Shown here in pieces: positions 27,186-36,758 of a stretch of 64,000 nt of DNA. A program made the position numbers and the translations under genes. Each line of letters starts with the position of its first letter. Position 1 is the stretch's first letter. The notes beneath the pieces were generated by a model. It did no database searches. It was not told the origin of the DNA and saw only the letters and a program-made list of their open reading frames with translations. Source of the stretch: Winogradskyella sp. J14-2 (lineage in GTDB: Bacteria; Bacteroidota; Bacteroidia; Flavobacteriales; Flavobacteriaceae); contig NZ_CP019388.1 of the NCBI RefSeq assembly GCF_001971725.1, positions 3,285,670 through 3,349,669 on the forward strand, in the 5' to 3' direction.

Positions 27186-29513
27186 TTGGAAAAGTATCTC
27201 AGTCAACTTAACGACGCACAATTAGCACCAACATTACAGAAAGACGGACCAATGATTGTTATCGCTGGTGCAGGTTCTGGTAAAACACGCGTACTCACAT
27301 ATCGTATCGCTTATTTAATGAGTCAAGGAGTAGATGCCTTTAATATTTTGGCGCTAACCTTTACAAATAAGGCAGCTCGCGAGATGAAAGGTAGAATTGC
27401 AGATATTGTTGGTGATAGCGAAGCTAAAAATCTTTGGATGGGTACGTTTCACTCTGTGTTTGCTAAAATTCTTAGGTTTGAAGGTCATCATTTAGGTTTT
27501 CCAAGTAACTTTACCATTTACGATACTCAAGATGCACAAAAGCTTATTGGTTCCATTATAAAAGAAATGGGACTCGATAAGGATATCTACAAAACCAAAC
27601 AGGTTTATGGTCGTATATCTTCCTATAAAAATAGCCTCATTACAGTTAAGGCTTATTTTAGGAATCCAGAGCTCATGGAAGCAGATGCCATGTCACGCAG
27701 GCCAAAAATGGGAGAAATATACGCAGCATATGTAGACCGTTGTTTTAAAGCTGGTGCTATGGATTTTGATGATTTGTTATTAAGAACTAACGAGTTATTG
27801 ACGCGTTTTCCTGCGGTACTGGCGCAGTATCAAGATCGTTTTAGATACATTTTGGTAGATGAGTATCAGGATACAAACCATTCGCAGTATCTTATCGTAA
27901 GAGCTTTGTCCGACCGGTTTCAGAATATCTGTGTGGTAGGTGACGATGCACAAAGTATCTATGCCTTTCGTGGCGCAAATATTAATAACATCCTCAATTT
28001 CCAGAAGGATTATGACGATGTAAAAGTCTATAGATTAGAGCAAAACTACCGTTCTACAAAGATGATTGTTGGAGCTGCCAATTCTGTTATAGAACACAAT
28101 AAAACCAAGCTCGATAAAATTGTCTGGACAGCTAATGATATTGGAGAACAAGTCATTGTGCATAGGACTATGACAGATGCAGACGAAGGCCGCTATGTGG
28201 CTAGTACTATTTGGGAAACCAAAATGAACAAGCAATTACAAAATAGCGATTTTGCAGTGCTTTACCGAACAAATGCGCAGTCTCGTGCTATAGAAGATGC
28301 TTTAAGAAAGCGTGATATTCCCTATAGAATTTATGGTGGATTATCTTTTTATCAACGTAAAGAGATTAAAGATGTAACAGCTTATTTGCGTTTAATTCTA
28401 AACACTTCAGATGAAGAAGCTTTAAAGCGCGTTATTAATTATCCTGCGCGAGGCATTGGTCAGACTACGGTAGATCGTTTGGTTGTGGCAGCCAATGCAA
28501 CAGGAAAGACCATTTATGAGATTATGAAAGATATTGATAGTGTATCTATCAATATTAATAATGGGACGAAGAATAAGTTAAAGGATTTTGTAACGTTGAT
28601 AGAAAGTTACAAGGTTATGAACCAAAATGCTAATGCATTTGAATTAGCAGAGCATGTTGCTAAAACCAGTGGCCTTATCCGAGAGTTAGGCAAAGATGGC
28701 ACACCTGAAGGTGTTACAAAACTCGATAACGTACAGGAATTATTGAATGGTGTTAGGGATTTTGTCGAAGGTCAGGTAGAAGTTGCAGACAGCACAGGAT
28801 CTCTGGCCGAGTTTTTAGAAGATATCGCCTTGGCAACAGATTTAGACGGTGATAAAGGCGATCCAAACCATGTGGCTTTGATGACTATTCACTTAGCAAA
28901 AGGTTTAGAGTTTCCTCATGTGTTTATTGTTGGTATGGAAGAAGATTTATTTCCAAGTGCCATGAGTATGAACACCAGAAGTGAGCTTGAAGAAGAACGT
29001 CGTTTGTTCTATGTGGCATTAACAAGAGCAGAAGAGCAAGCGTATCTTACTTATACAGTTTCGCGCTACAGATGGGGAAAACTAATTGATGCAGAACCAA
29101 GTAGATTTATTGAAGAAATAGATGACGAATTTATAAACATTACAACTCCGTTAAAAGAACAGCGTTTCAACCCAATGCTAGATGCTTCAATCTTTGGTGA
29201 TATTGAGCCTAATAATGTACGTTTTGCAAAACCAAAATCTCCAAAGTTTAAAAAGAAAGAGACCAAGAAACCTGAGAAGTTTCAAATTAGTACGCCAAAG
29301 AAGTTAAAGCCTGTAAGTGAGACCAATACTGGATCTAATTTATTTGATACCAAGTTGACGGTTGGGAACATCGTTAACCACCAACGTTTTGGCAGAGGCG
29401 AGGTACTTAAAATTGAAGGTGCAGGTGGTGATCTTAAAGCTGAAATTAAGTTTGAAGGAGGAACTACCAAAAAGCTGCTTTTGCGTTTTGCCAAATTAGA
29501 GGTTATTTCTTAA
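27186..29513 (+). CDS. UvrD/PcrA-type ATP-dependent DNA helicase
   Basis: Superfamily 1A 3'-5' helicase for nucleotide excision and replication repair. All motifs are present: Q-motif LNDAQLAP, Walker A AGAGSGKT (28-35), DFDDLL, Walker B VDEYQDTN, GDDAQSIYAFRGA, QNYRST, MTIHLAKGLEFPHVF and VALTRAEEQ. The 775-residue length and the C-terminal tail, with a Tudor-like end (GNIVNHQRFGRGEVLKIEG), fit PcrA/UvrD of Bacteroidota. The frame begins with a TTG (27186); the nearby ATG at 27178 is out of frame, so a TTG start is the best choice. Confidence 0.95.
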   Translation: MEKYLSQLNDAQLAPTLQKDGPMIVIAGAGSGKTRVLTYRIAYLMSQGVDAFNILALTFTNKAAREMKGRIADIVGDSEAKNLWMGTFHSVFAKILRFEGHHLGFPSNFTIYDTQDAQKLIGSIIKEMGLDKDIYKTKQVYGRISSYKNSLITVKAYFRNPELMEADAMSRRPKMGEIYAAYVDRCFKAGAMDFDDLLLRTNELLTRFPAVLAQYQDRFRYILVDEYQDTNHSQYLIVRALSDRFQNICVVGDDAQSIYAFRGANINNILNFQKDYDDVKVYRLEQNYRSTKMIVGAANSVIEHNKTKLDKIVWTANDIGEQVIVHRTMTDADEGRYVASTIWETKMNKQLQNSDFAVLYRTNAQSRAIEDALRKRDIPYRIYGGLSFYQRKEIKDVTAYLRLILNTSDEEALKRVINYPARGIGQTTVDRLVVAANATGKTIYEIMKDIDSVSININNGTKNKLKDFVTLIESYKVMNQNANAFELAEHVAKTSGLIRELGKDGTPEGVTKLDNVQELLNGVRDFVEGQVEVADSTGSLAEFLEDIALATDLDGDKGDPNHVALMTIHLAKGLEFPHVFIVGMEEDLFPSAMSMNTRSELEEERRLFYVALTRAEEQAYLTYTVSRYRWGKLIDAEPSRFIEEIDDEFINITTPLKEQRFNPMLDASIFGDIEPNNVRFAKPKSPKFKKKETKKPEKFQISTPKKLKPVSETNTGSNLFDTKLTVGNIVNHQRFGRGEVLKIEGAGGDLKAEIKFEGGTTKKLLLRFAKLEVIS

Positions 29514-29560
29514 TTATTTACGCAACCCTTTATCATTTTTTGCATCTACAAAAAAACACC

Positions 29561-30253
29561 ATGCTTAAAAACGGATGCTTTCTCGCATTAATACTCACAC
29601 TTATTTGTGTAAGTTGCGAAGAAACGGAAATATTAAACAATATTAGAGTTCTCGTTAAGGGTAAAGTATTAGACCAAAATGGTGTACCACTGCCTAATGC
29701 TAATATAGAAGTTTATACAGATGCTAATGTTTTTAGTGCAGACCGTGTGCTGGTGGGTTTAGGAGAAAGTGATGCATTTGGTAACTTTAAAATTACATCG
29801 CTATTTGGACCTAATGAATTATTTTACATAGATGTATCTTTAAATTCGCAATTTTCTGAGTATCGTTACTTAACAAATACCGAAGAATTTACACCGCAAA
29901 ACCTCATTTTTGATTTAGAAACATTGCAATTAAATGCCTTAACAACGTTTACATACAATATTGTTAAAGTTAATGAAGCTAGTAATACATTGCAATACAA
30001 TTTTATGTATTTAGATCCTAACTGTACAGAGTTTTATGAAGAAGGTGTATTAAATACACAACTTAGCAATTGTAATGTTATAAGAAATAGAGGGGCTACA
30101 TTAAACAATTTATCTCCAAATGCAGAAAATGCTAGTTTTAAGGTGCCATTGCAATCTCAAATTGAGTTTACTTACAGCCTCAATGGTGGAGATACAATTT
30201 CAGAAATTATAACTGTAAATGAAGACAATTATGAGTTTACATTTAATTATTAA
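29561..30253 (+). CDS. Lipoprotein with carboxypeptidase-regulatory-like domain
   Basis: I start it at the internal ATG at 29561 because MLKNGCFLALILTLICVSC is a lipoprotein signal with its Cys at position 19; the frame itself opens at 29540. After the signal, a domain (VKGKVLDQNGVPLPNANIEV to LFYIDVSL) fits the CarboxypepD_reg-like beta-sandwich common in Bacteroidota surface proteins. The rest is beta-rich without a named domain. It overlaps the next gene by 23-35 nt, so the two are probably cotranscribed and may form one outer-membrane unit. Confidence 0.75.
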   Translation: MLKNGCFLALILTLICVSCEETEILNNIRVLVKGKVLDQNGVPLPNANIEVYTDANVFSADRVLVGLGESDAFGNFKITSLFGPNELFYIDVSLNSQFSEYRYLTNTEEFTPQNLIFDLETLQLNALTTFTYNIVKVNEASNTLQYNFMYLDPNCTEFYEEGVLNTQLSNCNVIRNRGATLNNLSPNAENASFKVPLQSQIEFTYSLNGGDTISEIITVNEDNYEFTFNY

Positions 30254-30911
30254 AACACTAATTGTAATAACTTTTGGCCTTCAGTTAAGGGCACAGGGCC
30301 CAAAAGTAAACGATATCGAAAATTCTAAAATACCTATTTTATTTGATGATAGCAGACAATATCTTGGGTCAGTAAGTTTAGCCTACCAATTGCCAATACC
30401 TTACGGAAATAACTTTATTGGTAAAGGTTTTAAAGGCAGAGATGGCTATAACTTTAAATTTCATTTTTATATTTTTAAAAATCTTTATGCCGGATTTAGT
30501 TATGGGTTTAGTTCTTTTAATAATAATAGCCCAGAGCTATTAGGTAATTATGGTAGTACCCAAACAGAAGAGATTTTTGGTACTCTTGGCTATGAGTTTG
30601 TACCGATTTCTAAGGTGAGACTTGGTATTTTTACTTCAATTTTAGGAAGAGCAACACTCTCTAATTCTATACCTTCTGGTAATGGAAACCATGATTCTGG
30701 GAAACTTAGTAACCTAGGCATAAATTTAGAATATGAATTTATCAAAAATCTCAATATTTATATAGAGTATAATTGGCGAAAAATTAAAACTAATATACGA
30801 GTACCAGAAGAACTATCACCTTTTTTTAGAACTGGTACTTACAATGCATTAAACTTTGGCATAAAATTTAATTTTGGTAATGCAGATATGGTTGATAAAA
30901 TAATATTATAG
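30219..30911 (+). CDS. Outer-membrane beta-barrel protein
   Basis: Likely outer-membrane protein. The signal peptide ends at LQLRAQ, and the following sequence is a series of amphipathic strands (YLGSVSLAYQLPIP, YNFKFHFYIFKNLYAGFSYGF, EEIFGTLGYEFV, LGINLEYEFIKNLNIYIEYNW, ALNFGIKFNFG), as in the 8-strand OmpA-like or porin-family barrels. Met5 (30231) is an alternative start that leaves a better signal peptide. It overlaps the preceding lipoprotein gene. Function is unknown beyond the barrel. Confidence 0.75.
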   Translation: MKTIMSLHLIIKTLIVITFGLQLRAQGPKVNDIENSKIPILFDDSRQYLGSVSLAYQLPIPYGNNFIGKGFKGRDGYNFKFHFYIFKNLYAGFSYGFSSFNNNSPELLGNYGSTQTEEIFGTLGYEFVPISKVRLGIFTSILGRATLSNSIPSGNGNHDSGKLSNLGINLEYEFIKNLNIYIEYNWRKIKTNIRVPEELSPFFRTGTYNALNFGIKFNFGNADMVDKIIL

Positions 30912-30976
30912 GATAAAACAAAAGTATAATTGTTAAATTCGGTAATACTATTTATTTATAATATTATCTTTATGGT

Positions 30977-31597
30977 ATGGCGGAGTTTATTAAAATATAT
31001 CCTGAAAATCCAAACCCAAGGGCTATCCAAAAAGTTGTTGAGGTCTTAAAACGAGGTGGATTGGTAATTTACCCAACAGATACTGTATATGGTTTAGGTT
31101 GTGATATCACTAATATTAAGGCGCTTGAGCGAATAGCGCAGATAAAAGGTGTAAAATTAGAAAAGTCTAACTTCTCATTTGTATGCGAGGATTTAAGTAA
31201 CCTTAGTGATTATGTAAAGCAAATAGACACCGCTACTTTTAAAATTCTGAAACGTGCTTTGCCAGGTCCTTATACGTTTATTTTACCAGGTTCTAAAAGC
31301 TTACCTAATCCGTTTAAAAAGCGAAAAACAGTAGGGATTAGAGTGCCAGACAATTCTATCGCTTTAGCTTTGGTAAGTACTTTAGCTAATCCCATAGTAT
31401 CAACCTCTATAAGAGATGAAGACGATATCATAGAATATACAACAGACCCAGAATTGATTTTAGAAAAATGGGATAACCTTGTCGATATAGTTATTGATGG
31501 TGGCTATGGCGGCAATGAAGCATCTACTATAATAGACCTTTCAGAAGATACTCCAAAAATTGTAAGAGAAGGCAAAGGCAGTTTAGAGATATTTTAA
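30977..31597 (+). CDS. L-threonylcarbamoyladenylate synthase (Sua5/YciO/YrdC family)
   Basis: Makes threonylcarbamoyl-AMP from threonine, bicarbonate and ATP for the universal t6A37 tRNA modification. The YrdC fold is clear: GGLVIYPTDTVYGLGCD near residues 27-43, ERIAQIKGVK, LPGPYTFIL, VGIRVPDN, and the late SSTIIDLS-like segment ASTIIDLSEDTPKIVREG. At 206 residues it lacks the Sua5 C-terminal domain and is closest to the YciO/YrdC short form. It is convergent with the MFS gene, with stops overlapping by 4 nt. Confidence 0.9.
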   Translation: MAEFIKIYPENPNPRAIQKVVEVLKRGGLVIYPTDTVYGLGCDITNIKALERIAQIKGVKLEKSNFSFVCEDLSNLSDYVKQIDTATFKILKRALPGPYTFILPGSKSLPNPFKKRKTVGIRVPDNSIALALVSTLANPIVSTSIRDEDDIIEYTTDPELILEKWDNLVDIVIDGGYGGNEASTIIDLSEDTPKIVREGKGSLEIF

Positions 31598-32805
31598 ATT
31601 CGGTTTAAGATCTTGGCACCTTTTCTACTGTTAAGATAAAAAAGAGCTAAAGACATTAGCCCGCAAACTAAAAACCCAGCAAATAATGGCGTTACAGAAT
31701 CAACAACAAAAGTGCCAATATAATCTGCAATAGGAACAGCCATAACTGTAGAAATAAAACCATTTAATGCAGACCCAATACCAGCAATATGGCCCATAGG
31801 CTCCATCGCTAGTGCCCTAAGATTTCCAAACAAAAAACCTATGGTAAAAAATTGAAGGGCAAAAAAGGTGATAAGAATTTCTATGCTAGGATTCTTGCCA
31901 GAATTAAAGATAATAATGAAAATAAATGATATTGCTATAAAACTTATCATGGCAGTGTGTACAATGTTTTTCATCCCAAACCGAACAACCAGTTGGCTGT
32001 TGAAGAATGTAGCTAAACCAACAGAAATAGCGAGACTGGCAAATATGAGAGGAAACTCATCAGCAAGATTGTACTGTTTTTCAAAAATACGTTGAGATGT
32101 ACTAAGGTACACCATAAAAGACCCTGTTATAAATCCTGATAATAGAGTGTATATAACAGCTGATCTAATTTTAAAAAACTGTAAAGTACCTGTTTTAAAA
32201 ATAGAAAGTCTATATGGTATCTTATATTTATCCTTTAGCGTTTCAGGTTGCCTTCTCCAAAACCAAAAGACAACAATAATTCCGAAAATAAGATTAAAAG
32301 TAAAGATAGATTCCCAATGATAATGATTCATTAAAAACTGACCCAATGTTGGTGCCACAACAGGTACAAGAATAAAGACCATAACAACAATAGATAAAAT
32401 CTTAGCCATATAGTCTCCTTCGTAAGAATCCCTAACCATGGCAATAGACATAGTTCTCGGAGAAGCAAGCGCAACGCCTTGTAACACTCTACCAAAAAGC
32501 ATCATTTCAAAATTTTTGGTAGTTACGCATATTAAAGATGCTAATATAAAAAGTGCAAAACCTACGTAGATTACAGGTTTTCTTCCAAAACTATCCGATA
32601 ACGGACCAAAAATTAACTGACCTATACCCAAACCAAGAAAAATAGAAGTAATAAGTTTTGGTAATTTCAAAGGTTCACTAATATTGAGTTGATCTCCAAT
32701 TTGTGGTAGGGCAGGTAAGACTGCATCTATAGAAAGCGCAACAATAGACATTAGTGCAGCCATTAATACAACAAATTCAAATTGTGAACGCTTTTGTTTT
32801 CTCAT
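31594..32805 (-). CDS. Bcr/CflA family multidrug MFS transporter
   Basis: Proton-driven exporter of the DHA1 family with 12 predicted helices and 403 residues. The N-half shows the MFS loop signature GQLIFGPLSDSFGRKPVIYVG and the antiporter motif GVALASPRTMSIAMVRDSY, with MGHIAGIGSALNGFI in the second half, all matching Bcr/CflA. Family members export chloramphenicol, bicyclomycin or small metabolites; the substrate here is unknown. The neighbours do not suggest one. Confidence 0.9.
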   Translation of the reverse strand: MRKQKRSQFEFVVLMAALMSIVALSIDAVLPALPQIGDQLNISEPLKLPKLITSIFLGLGIGQLIFGPLSDSFGRKPVIYVGFALFILASLICVTTKNFEMMLFGRVLQGVALASPRTMSIAMVRDSYEGDYMAKILSIVVMVFILVPVVAPTLGQFLMNHYHWESIFTFNLIFGIIVVFWFWRRQPETLKDKYKIPYRLSIFKTGTLQFFKIRSAVIYTLLSGFITGSFMVYLSTSQRIFEKQYNLADEFPLIFASLAISVGLATFFNSQLVVRFGMKNIVHTAMISFIAISFIFIIIFNSGKNPSIEILITFFALQFFTIGFLFGNLRALAMEPMGHIAGIGSALNGFISTVMAVPIADYIGTFVVDSVTPLFAGFLVCGLMSLALFYLNSRKGAKILNRI

Positions 32806-32877
32806 GGCGCAAAAGTAAACTATTTATTACCTATTTTTGGGTAGGACCTACCAAGTAAATATTAAACCTTTGTTAAT

Positions 32878-33324
32878 ATGCTAACTAAAACACTTGTACA
32901 GTTATATAAGAGAGATCTCGAACAACTAAAGCAAGAAATAACAGCTTATAAAACAGAAAAACAGCTTTGGATGGTATCTAACCAAATATCAAATTCAGCA
33001 GGTAATTTGTGCTTACATATAATTGGTAATCTAAATTATTTTATTGGGGCAGTTTTAGGCAAAACAGGTTACGTTAGGCAGCGTGATTTAGAGTTTTCTC
33101 TTAAAAATGTTTCTGCAGAAGAAATGGTAAAGCAAATAGACAGTACAATTGCTGTAATAGAAACAAGCTTGAACAGCTTAACAGAAGAAGACTTACTTTT
33201 GGAGTACAAGCAAAACCCCTTTAAAAGTAAAGTGTCTACAGAGTTTTTTCTTGTTCATTTGGCTACACATTTGGCGTATCATTTAGGGCAAATTAATTAT
33301 CACAGACGACTACTTGACGTATAA
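32878..33324 (+). CDS. DinB/DUF1572 family protein
   Basis: Four-helix-bundle protein of the DinB/YfiT superfamily, 148 residues. Candidate metal-binding histidines are in GNLCLHIIGNLNYFIGAVL and near the C-terminus in HLATHLAYHLGQINYHRR. Related proteins include bacillithiol or mycothiol transferases, and some are of unknown function. It is divergent from the MFS gene across a 72-nt spacer. No specific substrate can be assigned. Confidence 0.8.
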   Translation: MLTKTLVQLYKRDLEQLKQEITAYKTEKQLWMVSNQISNSAGNLCLHIIGNLNYFIGAVLGKTGYVRQRDLEFSLKNVSAEEMVKQIDSTIAVIETSLNSLTEEDLLLEYKQNPFKSKVSTEFFLVHLATHLAYHLGQINYHRRLLDV

Positions 33325-33591
33325 GAAATTTTAATCTTTTGGTGGTAAATTGTTGAGAATTTGTTTATAAATATTTCTGTGTTTTTTTCATTATTGAATT
33401 TTCAGTCTAAACCTAAAAATTAACTTTTTTATTGAAAATAATTGTCTAAAATACCGTTTTCTTTGATGTTTATTTAACGTTATCTCAATGTTAATAAAAG
33501 TGTTAAAAAAAATGAATTTTGTATCTAGATAAGAGCGGATATAAATTGGATATTTGATCTCGTCTTATTATTAATCTAAATACTTTTCCTC

Positions 33592-34866
33592 ATGCAAATA
33601 ACACATATTCAAAAACGGGATTTTTCAACAAAACCATTTCAACTAAGCAAAATAACCAATGCAGTGCTGAAAGCCATGACCGCTCTAGAGCATGGTAATT
33701 TAGAAGACGCAGAGCGCATATCTCAAAGCGTTTTAGACGTGTTATTAAAACAAAAACAGCAAGAGCCTAAATACGTACCAACCGTAGAAGAAATACAAGA
33801 TGCTGTTGAAAATGCATTGATGGAGAATTCATTCTTTGATGTAGCTAAAGCTTACATCCTATATAGAGACGAACAAGCCAGAAAGCGTAAAACAAACATC
33901 TTTGAAAAACGAATTAATCTTAAACCATATGAATATCCAGATTTGTACGAATATGTACCTGCAATAAGGCATTCGTATTGGATTCATACCGAATTTAATT
34001 TTACAAGCGATATTCAAGATTTTAAAGCAGGTTTGTCTGATGTTGAGCGAAGCGCTATTAAAAACACCATGTTAGCCATTTCGCAAATCGAAGTCGCGGT
34101 AAAATCATTTTGGGGAGATATTTATCACAAAATGCCAAAACCAGAAATTGGATCTGTAGGAGCAACCTTTGCCGAAAGTGAAGTAAGACATCACGACGCT
34201 TATTCGCATTTGTTAGAGATTTTGGGACTAAACAAAGAGTTTAATGACCTGAAGAAAAAACCAGTAATTATGCGTCGTGTTCAATATTTAGAAAGTGCTT
34301 TAAAGAACTCTAAGAGCGACGATAATAGAGCTTATGCAGACGCAGTACTACTATTTTCATTATTTATTGAGCATGTGTCTCTGTTTTCTCAGTTTCTTAT
34401 CATAATGGCATTTAATAAACACAAGAATGTGTTAAAAGGTGTTTCTAATGTAGTAGAAGCTACCTCCAAGGAAGAACAAATACACGGCGATTTTGGAATA
34501 GACATTATTAAAATTATAAAAAATGAAAACCCAGAGTGGTTTAACGAAGAATACAACGCAACGGTACAAGACATGTGTAGAGAAGCCTTCGATGCCGAAA
34601 GCAAGATCGTAGATTGGATTTTTGAAAAAGGAGAAATAGATTTCCTACCAAAAGCGGTTGTAAATGAATTCCTTAAAGACCGATTCAACAGATCTTTAAA
34701 AAGTATTGGAATTGAAACAATTTTTGATACAGACGAAAAATTATTAGCAGAAACAGAATGGTTTGACGACGAAATTATAGGTACCAAACATGGTGACTTC
34801 TTCGTGAAGCGATCAATCAACTATAGCAAAAGAACTCAAAGTATAACCAGTGATGACCTTTTTTAA
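33592..34866 (+). CDS. nrdB: Ribonucleotide reductase beta subunit with N-terminal ATP-cone
   Basis: Radical-generating subunit of class I ribonucleotide reductase, needed for dNTP synthesis. Residues about 3-95 form an ATP-cone (IQKRDFSTKPFQLSKI, YVPTVEEIQDAVENAL, AKAYILYRDEQ), the allosteric on/off domain usually found at the N-terminus of NrdA. Its presence on NrdB is known from a flavobacterium (Leeuwenhoekiella blandensis), where dATP drives NrdB oligomerisation. The diiron/dimanganese site fits E167, E197 and H200, with a radical tyrosine at Y204 in SEVRHHDAYSHLL. It is 2 nt upstream of nrdA. The 267-bp leader holds no clear NrdR box that I could see. Confidence 0.94.
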   Translation: MQITHIQKRDFSTKPFQLSKITNAVLKAMTALEHGNLEDAERISQSVLDVLLKQKQQEPKYVPTVEEIQDAVENALMENSFFDVAKAYILYRDEQARKRKTNIFEKRINLKPYEYPDLYEYVPAIRHSYWIHTEFNFTSDIQDFKAGLSDVERSAIKNTMLAISQIEVAVKSFWGDIYHKMPKPEIGSVGATFAESEVRHHDAYSHLLEILGLNKEFNDLKKKPVIMRRVQYLESALKNSKSDDNRAYADAVLLFSLFIEHVSLFSQFLIIMAFNKHKNVLKGVSNVVEATSKEEQIHGDFGIDIIKIIKNENPEWFNEEYNATVQDMCREAFDAESKIVDWIFEKGEIDFLPKAVVNEFLKDRFNRSLKSIGIETIFDTDEKLLAETEWFDDEIIGTKHGDFFVKRSINYSKRTQSITSDDLF

Positions 34867-34868
34867 AA

Positions 34869-36656
34869 ATGATAGAACAAAACCAGATTAATAGCGCGAA
34901 CAAAACAGAAAATAAAACAGAAAACGAATTAATTAACGCGAGAAAAAAGTCGTTACAACAATTAAGCACCAAAACCGATGGTGACTTTGGTTGGTTAACA
35001 GATCATAGCCGTAAGTTCTTAGCATCGGGTTACCTAACGGAAGGTGTATCTGCAGAAGAGCGCATCAAAGAAATTGCAGACAGAGCCGAACAAATCTTGG
35101 GAATTCCAGGCTATGCAGATAAGTTTTACAATTACATGTCTTTGGGCTACTTCTCGTTATCTTCACCAGTTTGGTCTAATTTCGGAAAAGAAAGAGGATT
35201 ACCAATATCTTGTTTTGGATCTCATGTTGATGATGATATGGGTAACATACTTTATACCCAATCAGAAGTAGGTATGATGTCCAAATTAGGTGGTGGAACG
35301 TCAGGATATTTTGGAAAGATAAGACATCGAGGTGCAGCTGTAAAGAACAATGGTCAAGCCTCAGGTGCGGTGCACATTATGCAGTTATTTGAGTCTATGG
35401 TAGACGTTGTAAGTCAAGGATCTGTGCGCCGTGGACGTTTCTCACCATACTTACCAATAGACCATCCAGACATCATGGAGTTCTTAGAAATAGGAACGGA
35501 AGGAAATCCAATACAAGAGTTAACGCATGGTGTTACTGTTACCAACAAATGGATGGAAGAAATGATTGATGGTGATGTGGATAAGCGTACAGTATGGGCA
35601 AAAGTATTACAGCGAAGAGGCGAGATGGGTTATCCTTACATTTTCTTTACCGATAATGCTAATAATGGTGCTGCAGATGTGTATCAAGACAAAAAAATGC
35701 CAATCTATGCAAGTAACCTTTGTACAGAGATTATGTTACCATCTAACGATGATTGGTCTTTTGTATGTTGCCTGTCATCACTAAACGTATTGCACTACGA
35801 AGATTGGAAAGATACAGATGCAGTTGAGACTATGATCTATTTCTTAGATGCTATAATTACTGAGTTTACTGAAAAATTAGAACGCTACAAGGATTCTCCA
35901 AACAGAGATGATCAACAAACATTCTTATTTATGGAGCGTGCTTATAACTTTGCAAAAGACAATAGAGCGTTAGGCTTAGGTGTTTTAGGATGGCATTCTT
36001 TATTGCAGTCTAAAATGTTGGCATTCAACAGTCAAGAAGCATTTAACTTAAATAGTAAGATCTTCAAACTTATAAAAGAGAAATCTTACAAGGCATCTGA
36101 GGAATTAGCTGAACATTTCGGTGAGCCAAAGGTATTAAAAGGCTATGGTAGAAGAAACACGACCTTAAACGCTGTTGCTCCAACAACGTCTTCTGCATTT
36201 ATCTTAGGGCAAGTATCTCAAGGCATTGAGCCGATTTGGTCTAACATTTATGTAAAAGATATTGCGAAGATCAAGACAACAATTAAGAACCCATATTTAG
36301 AAGCATTTTTAGAGTCTAAGGGTCAAAACACTACAGAAGTATGGAGAAGTATTAGAGACTACGATGGGTCTGTACAGCATTTAGATTTTATGACTGATGA
36401 AGAAAAGGATGTCTTTAAAACCTATTCTGAAATCGATCAAATGGATATTATCTATCAGGCAGCTAATAGACAAAACCATATCGATCAAGGCCAATCAGTT
36501 AATATCATAGTACATCCAGATATGTCTGTGAAAGAGATCAATAAAATCCACGTAACAGCATGGAAATTAGGCTTAAAGTCTCTGTACTATCAGCACAGTA
36601 TGAATGCAGCCCAGAAGTTTAAGCAAAAGAAAGAATGCTCAAGTTGTGAGGCTTAA
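34869..36656 (+). CDS. nrdA: Ribonucleotide reductase alpha subunit without ATP-cone
   Basis: Catalytic subunit of class I RNR reducing NDPs to dNDPs. The 595-residue protein starts straight into the alpha domain and has no N-terminal ATP-cone, complementing the cone found on NrdB. Visible catalytic features are PISCFGSH, the specificity loop SKLGGGTSGYFGKIR, radical-site motif NLCTEI (C285, E287), C300/C301 in SFVCCLSSLN, and the C-terminal redox pair C590 and C593 (KKECSSCEA). It is cotranscribed with nrdB (2-nt gap) and closed by a strong terminator 27 nt downstream. Confidence 0.95.
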   Translation: MIEQNQINSANKTENKTENELINARKKSLQQLSTKTDGDFGWLTDHSRKFLASGYLTEGVSAEERIKEIADRAEQILGIPGYADKFYNYMSLGYFSLSSPVWSNFGKERGLPISCFGSHVDDDMGNILYTQSEVGMMSKLGGGTSGYFGKIRHRGAAVKNNGQASGAVHIMQLFESMVDVVSQGSVRRGRFSPYLPIDHPDIMEFLEIGTEGNPIQELTHGVTVTNKWMEEMIDGDVDKRTVWAKVLQRRGEMGYPYIFFTDNANNGAADVYQDKKMPIYASNLCTEIMLPSNDDWSFVCCLSSLNVLHYEDWKDTDAVETMIYFLDAIITEFTEKLERYKDSPNRDDQQTFLFMERAYNFAKDNRALGLGVLGWHSLLQSKMLAFNSQEAFNLNSKIFKLIKEKSYKASEELAEHFGEPKVLKGYGRRNTTLNAVAPTTSSAFILGQVSQGIEPIWSNIYVKDIAKIKTTIKNPYLEAFLESKGQNTTEVWRSIRDYDGSVQHLDFMTDEEKDVFKTYSEIDQMDIIYQAANRQNHIDQGQSVNIIVHPDMSVKEINKIHVTAWKLGLKSLYYQHSMNAAQKFKQKKECSSCEA

Positions 36657-36683
36657 TTAGAATTAGAATAAAATCTCAATAAT

Positions 36684-36716
36684 AAAAGCTCACCCATAGA
36701 GGTGAGCTTTTATTTT
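36684..36716. terminator. Bidirectional terminator between nrdA and folE
   Basis: AAAAGCTCACC (36684-36694) pairs perfectly with GGTGAGCTTTT (36701-36711), with a 6-nt loop. T-runs on both strands suit the convergent nrdA and folE transcripts. Confidence 0.9.
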
Positions 36717-36758
36717 AAACAAATCGTTTAATTTAATTAAACATAATAAATTGATTCA

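Noticed and set aside
34389..34820. 143-residue - strand frame inside nrdB
   Set aside because: Antisense shadow of a strongly conserved coding region.
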